From the NCBI GenBank assembly GCA_023396665.1, contig JAEWVL010000131.1, positions 1 through 17,437 on the forward strand: a stretch of 17,437 bases of DNA, in the 5' to 3' direction. This DNA is from Spirochaetota bacterium. GTDB lineage: Bacteria; Spirochaetota; UBA4802; JAFGJZ01. Position 1 is the first letter of the stretch; each line of letters starts with the position of its first letter. Below, one piece after another: positions 16,236-17,437 of the stretch. The notes under the pieces are model-generated. The model ran no database searches and was not told the origin of the DNA. It worked only from the letters and a program-made list of their open reading frames with translations. The translations under genes were made by a program, and so were the position numbers.

Positions 16236-16253
16236 CTTTCGCCAGCGCGAAAG
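16236..16253 (-). promoter_or_regulatory. Leader hairpin upstream of the first flaA
   Basis: Perfect 7-bp stem CTTTCGC/GCGAAAG with a 4-base loop, 45 bases upstream of the ATG, inside the long 5' leader. It has no U-run, so a stability or translation role is more likely than termination. Confidence 0.4.
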
Positions 16254-16447
16254 GCATTCCGTGTTCCACTCTGCAACCGCAAACCTTGCCGGCGAACAGA
16301 TACATGTAATCACTGTACATATCGGCACACAACGGCAGAAAATTTAACGATTAATTCGCCTACGCCGCACCGAATCGCCAGACTGCCGGAAAACTATAAA
16401 ACGACTGATTGCCGAGCAGAAAGAAAACGTCAATACAGGCTACACAT

Positions 16448-16477
16448 ATGATACGAAGAAGAAAGGGGGAATGTCAA
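16448..16477 (-). promoter_or_regulatory. Sigma-70-type promoter of the flaA operon
   Basis: TTGACA (16472-16477), an 18-base spacer and TATCAT (16448-16453), five of six matches to the -10 consensus. It lies 35 bases after the lexA stop and implies an untranslated leader of about 250 bases. A vegetative promoter agrees with flaA genes being transcribed by sigma-70 rather than a flagellar sigma factor. A second TTGACG at 16428-16433 lacks a good -10. Confidence 0.65.
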
Positions 16478-16511
16478 GTATTAATCAAAACGTAAATTTA
16501 AACGACAGATA

Positions 16512-17120
16512 TCAGTTTTTATATACCCTGAAAATTCCGGCGAGACGCCCCAGAATCGCGCAATTATCGGGAACAATCTCCCTGTAACTGCTGTTAGCGG
16601 GGATAAGTTTGACAAGGTTCCCTTCGCGTTTGAATCTCTTGAGAGTAGCCTCGTCATCGATGAGCGCAGCGACTATCTCGCCGTTTTTAGCGGTGTCCTG
16701 TTTTCTTATGACAGCGATATCTCCGTCGAGAATCCCCTCATCAATCATGGAATCACCCTTAACCCGAAGCGCAAAATATTCTCCAGAACCGAAGGAATGG
16801 GACGGAACGGAAAGATAATCTTCAATATTATCACTGGCCAGAATTGGAGCCCCGGCGGCGATTGAACCGTAAATGGGTATGCGGGTTTCATCAGGGATGC
16901 CCGGATCTTCGAGATCATTGATAACTATAGCCCGGGATTTATTCTGTGTGCAGGTCAGATAACCTTTTTTTTCGATCGCCTTTAGATGGTCATAGGCGCC
17001 CTTAACCGTTATTCCGAAATTGGTACCTATCTCACGTATGGTTGGAGGAAATCCGGTCTTCTCAATTGATTCGCGTATGAAAGTAAAAATAAGCTTCTGC
17101 CGATCAGTCATCTTCTCCAT
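16512..17120 (-). CDS. lexA: LexA repressor, SOS regulator
   Basis: 202 residues, the same length as the Escherichia coli protein. The N-terminal winged helix (1-65) has PPTIREIGTNFGITVKGAYDHLKAIEKKGYL. The self-cleavage site is Ala89-Gly90 in SIAAGAPI, the catalytic serine is Ser124 in KGDSMIDEGILDGD and the lysine is Lys161 in ATLKRFKR, so RecA-stimulated autoproteolysis should be intact. The frame is open to a TTG at 17162, but ATG 17120 has GGGGG about 6 bases upstream and gives the normal N-terminus MEKMTDRQ. The ATG at 17111 is a less likely alternative. It is a single-gene unit with an operator-like palindrome in its own promoter, which fits autoregulation. Confidence 0.96.
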   Translation of the reverse strand: MEKMTDRQKLIFTFIRESIEKTGFPPTIREIGTNFGITVKGAYDHLKAIEKKGYLTCTQNKSRAIVINDLEDPGIPDETRIPIYGSIAAGAPILASDNIEDYLSVPSHSFGSGEYFALRVKGDSMIDEGILDGDIAVIRKQDTAKNGEIVAALIDDEATLKRFKREGNLVKLIPANSSYREIVPDNCAILGRLAGIFRVYKN

Positions 17121-17169
17121 GACATACCCCCTGATTAGCGACCAGGACAAAAAAGCCGCCAAGAGCTAA

Positions 17170-17199
17170 CACATACTTAACAAAAGTTAAGTTTGTCAA
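17170..17199 (-). promoter_or_regulatory. lexA promoter with palindromic operator (putative SOS box)
   Basis: TTGACA (17194-17199) is followed after 18 bases by TATGTG (17170-17175), a weak -10. The spacer is almost filled by a perfect dyad, ACTTAAC-TTTT-GTTAAGT (17175-17192), placed so that a bound dimer would block RNA polymerase. Its AAC-N4-GTT centre matches the core of the Gram-positive SOS box (CGAAC-N4-GTTCG). Its position directly upstream of lexA makes LexA the obvious candidate ligand. Confidence 0.75.
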
Positions 17200-17207
17200 G
17201 AAAAAAA

Positions 17208-17437
17208 CTAATCGTCTTCCTGATCCCCGCCTCCCTGCTCTTCATCGTCTTCATCAAAAGGCACAGGTTCTCCACCGAGATCAGGGACATTATACCCGTA
17301 CAAACCCTTGATATGAGGAAAGTCACCCAAATCAAGAAAGCATGTTTTAAAACGCGACTCGGCATCTTTATCGGGAGAATTCTGAAGATGAATAATCTGC
17401 TGTTTATTGGCCGGCCCCATCGGAAACACGATGACCC
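17208..17437 (-). CDS. C-terminal part of an unassigned protein (incomplete)
   Basis: About 76 residues are visible; the gene continues beyond the right edge. The visible part begins VIVFPMGPANKQQIIHLQ, passes through FKTCFLDLGDFPHIKGLYGY and ends in an acidic tail (DEDDEEQGGGDQEDD). The P.GP..KQQI.HL stretch faintly recalls the end of protein-L-isoaspartate methyltransferases, but this is a weak guess. The TAG stop lies only 8 bases from the lexA -35 box, and no terminator hairpin is seen between them; a T-run follows the stop. Confidence 0.6.
   Translation of the reverse strand, partial: VIVFPMGPANKQQIIHLQNSPDKDAESRFKTCFLDLGDFPHIKGLYGYNVPDLGGEPVPFDEDDEEQGGGDQEDD

Noticed and set aside
16192..16332. 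N-terminal extension of the first FlaA (47 residues)
   Set aside because: It would bury the signal peptide inside the protein. The internal ATG at 16191 has a good ribosome-binding site and starts directly into the signal peptide.
15658..16347. 229-residue plus-strand open frame
   Set aside because: It lies antisense to the first flaA gene and its leader. It has no recognisable domain, and the minus-strand reading has a signal peptide and a conserved FlaA domain.
1..17437. CRISPR arrays, insertion sequences, prophage or toxin-antitoxin genes
   Set aside because: No regularly spaced repeats, transposase motifs, terminal inverted repeats, target duplications or small paired toxin/antitoxin genes were seen; the gene order looks like ordinary chromosome.

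Overview
All protein genes in this window lie on the minus strand, and the gene set points to a spirochaete. It has two adjacent flagellar filament outer-sheath (FlaA) genes. It also has a GreA-type transcript cleavage factor carried at the end of an about 890-residue helical-repeat protein, a form I associate with spirochaetes such as Borrelia and Treponema. A lexA gene is present; as I recall, the strict pathogens Treponema pallidum and Borrelia lack one, so a free-living or less reduced spirochaete is more likely. This is inferred from gene content only; no rRNA is present.

Layout in transcription order, right to left: the 3' end of an unassigned gene with an acidic tail (17208-17437); lexA with a palindromic operator candidate inside its promoter; a promoter, a leader of about 250 bases and two tandem flaA genes with hairpins between them and a strong terminator after them; the long GreA-type gene with its own terminator; a 328-base gap holding a terminator-like hairpin just ahead of the next operon; a seven-gene operon of overlapping or abutting genes (RDD, SpoIIM-like, multipass membrane protein, DUF4129-like, DUF4350-like, MoxR AAA+ ATPase, DUF58-like); tRNA-Leu(CAG) with its own promoter; then recX and alaS, which overlap; and a 3' non-coding region.

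The seven-gene operon is the part most likely to be an undescribed system. A cytoplasmic MoxR-type ATPase is translated together with a membrane-anchored DUF58 protein and five other membrane proteins. Related MoxR/DUF58/DUF4350/SpoIIM/RDD neighbourhoods exist in other phyla (the moxR2 region of mycobacteria, from memory), but I know of no established function. Three of its seven genes appear to use GTG or TTG starts, and its leader carries an attenuator-like hairpin. Other points of interest are the tetratricopeptide-like GreA fusion with an intact acidic catalytic tip, a potential H-type pseudoknot between tRNA-Leu and recX, and a lexA operator resembling the Gram-positive type.
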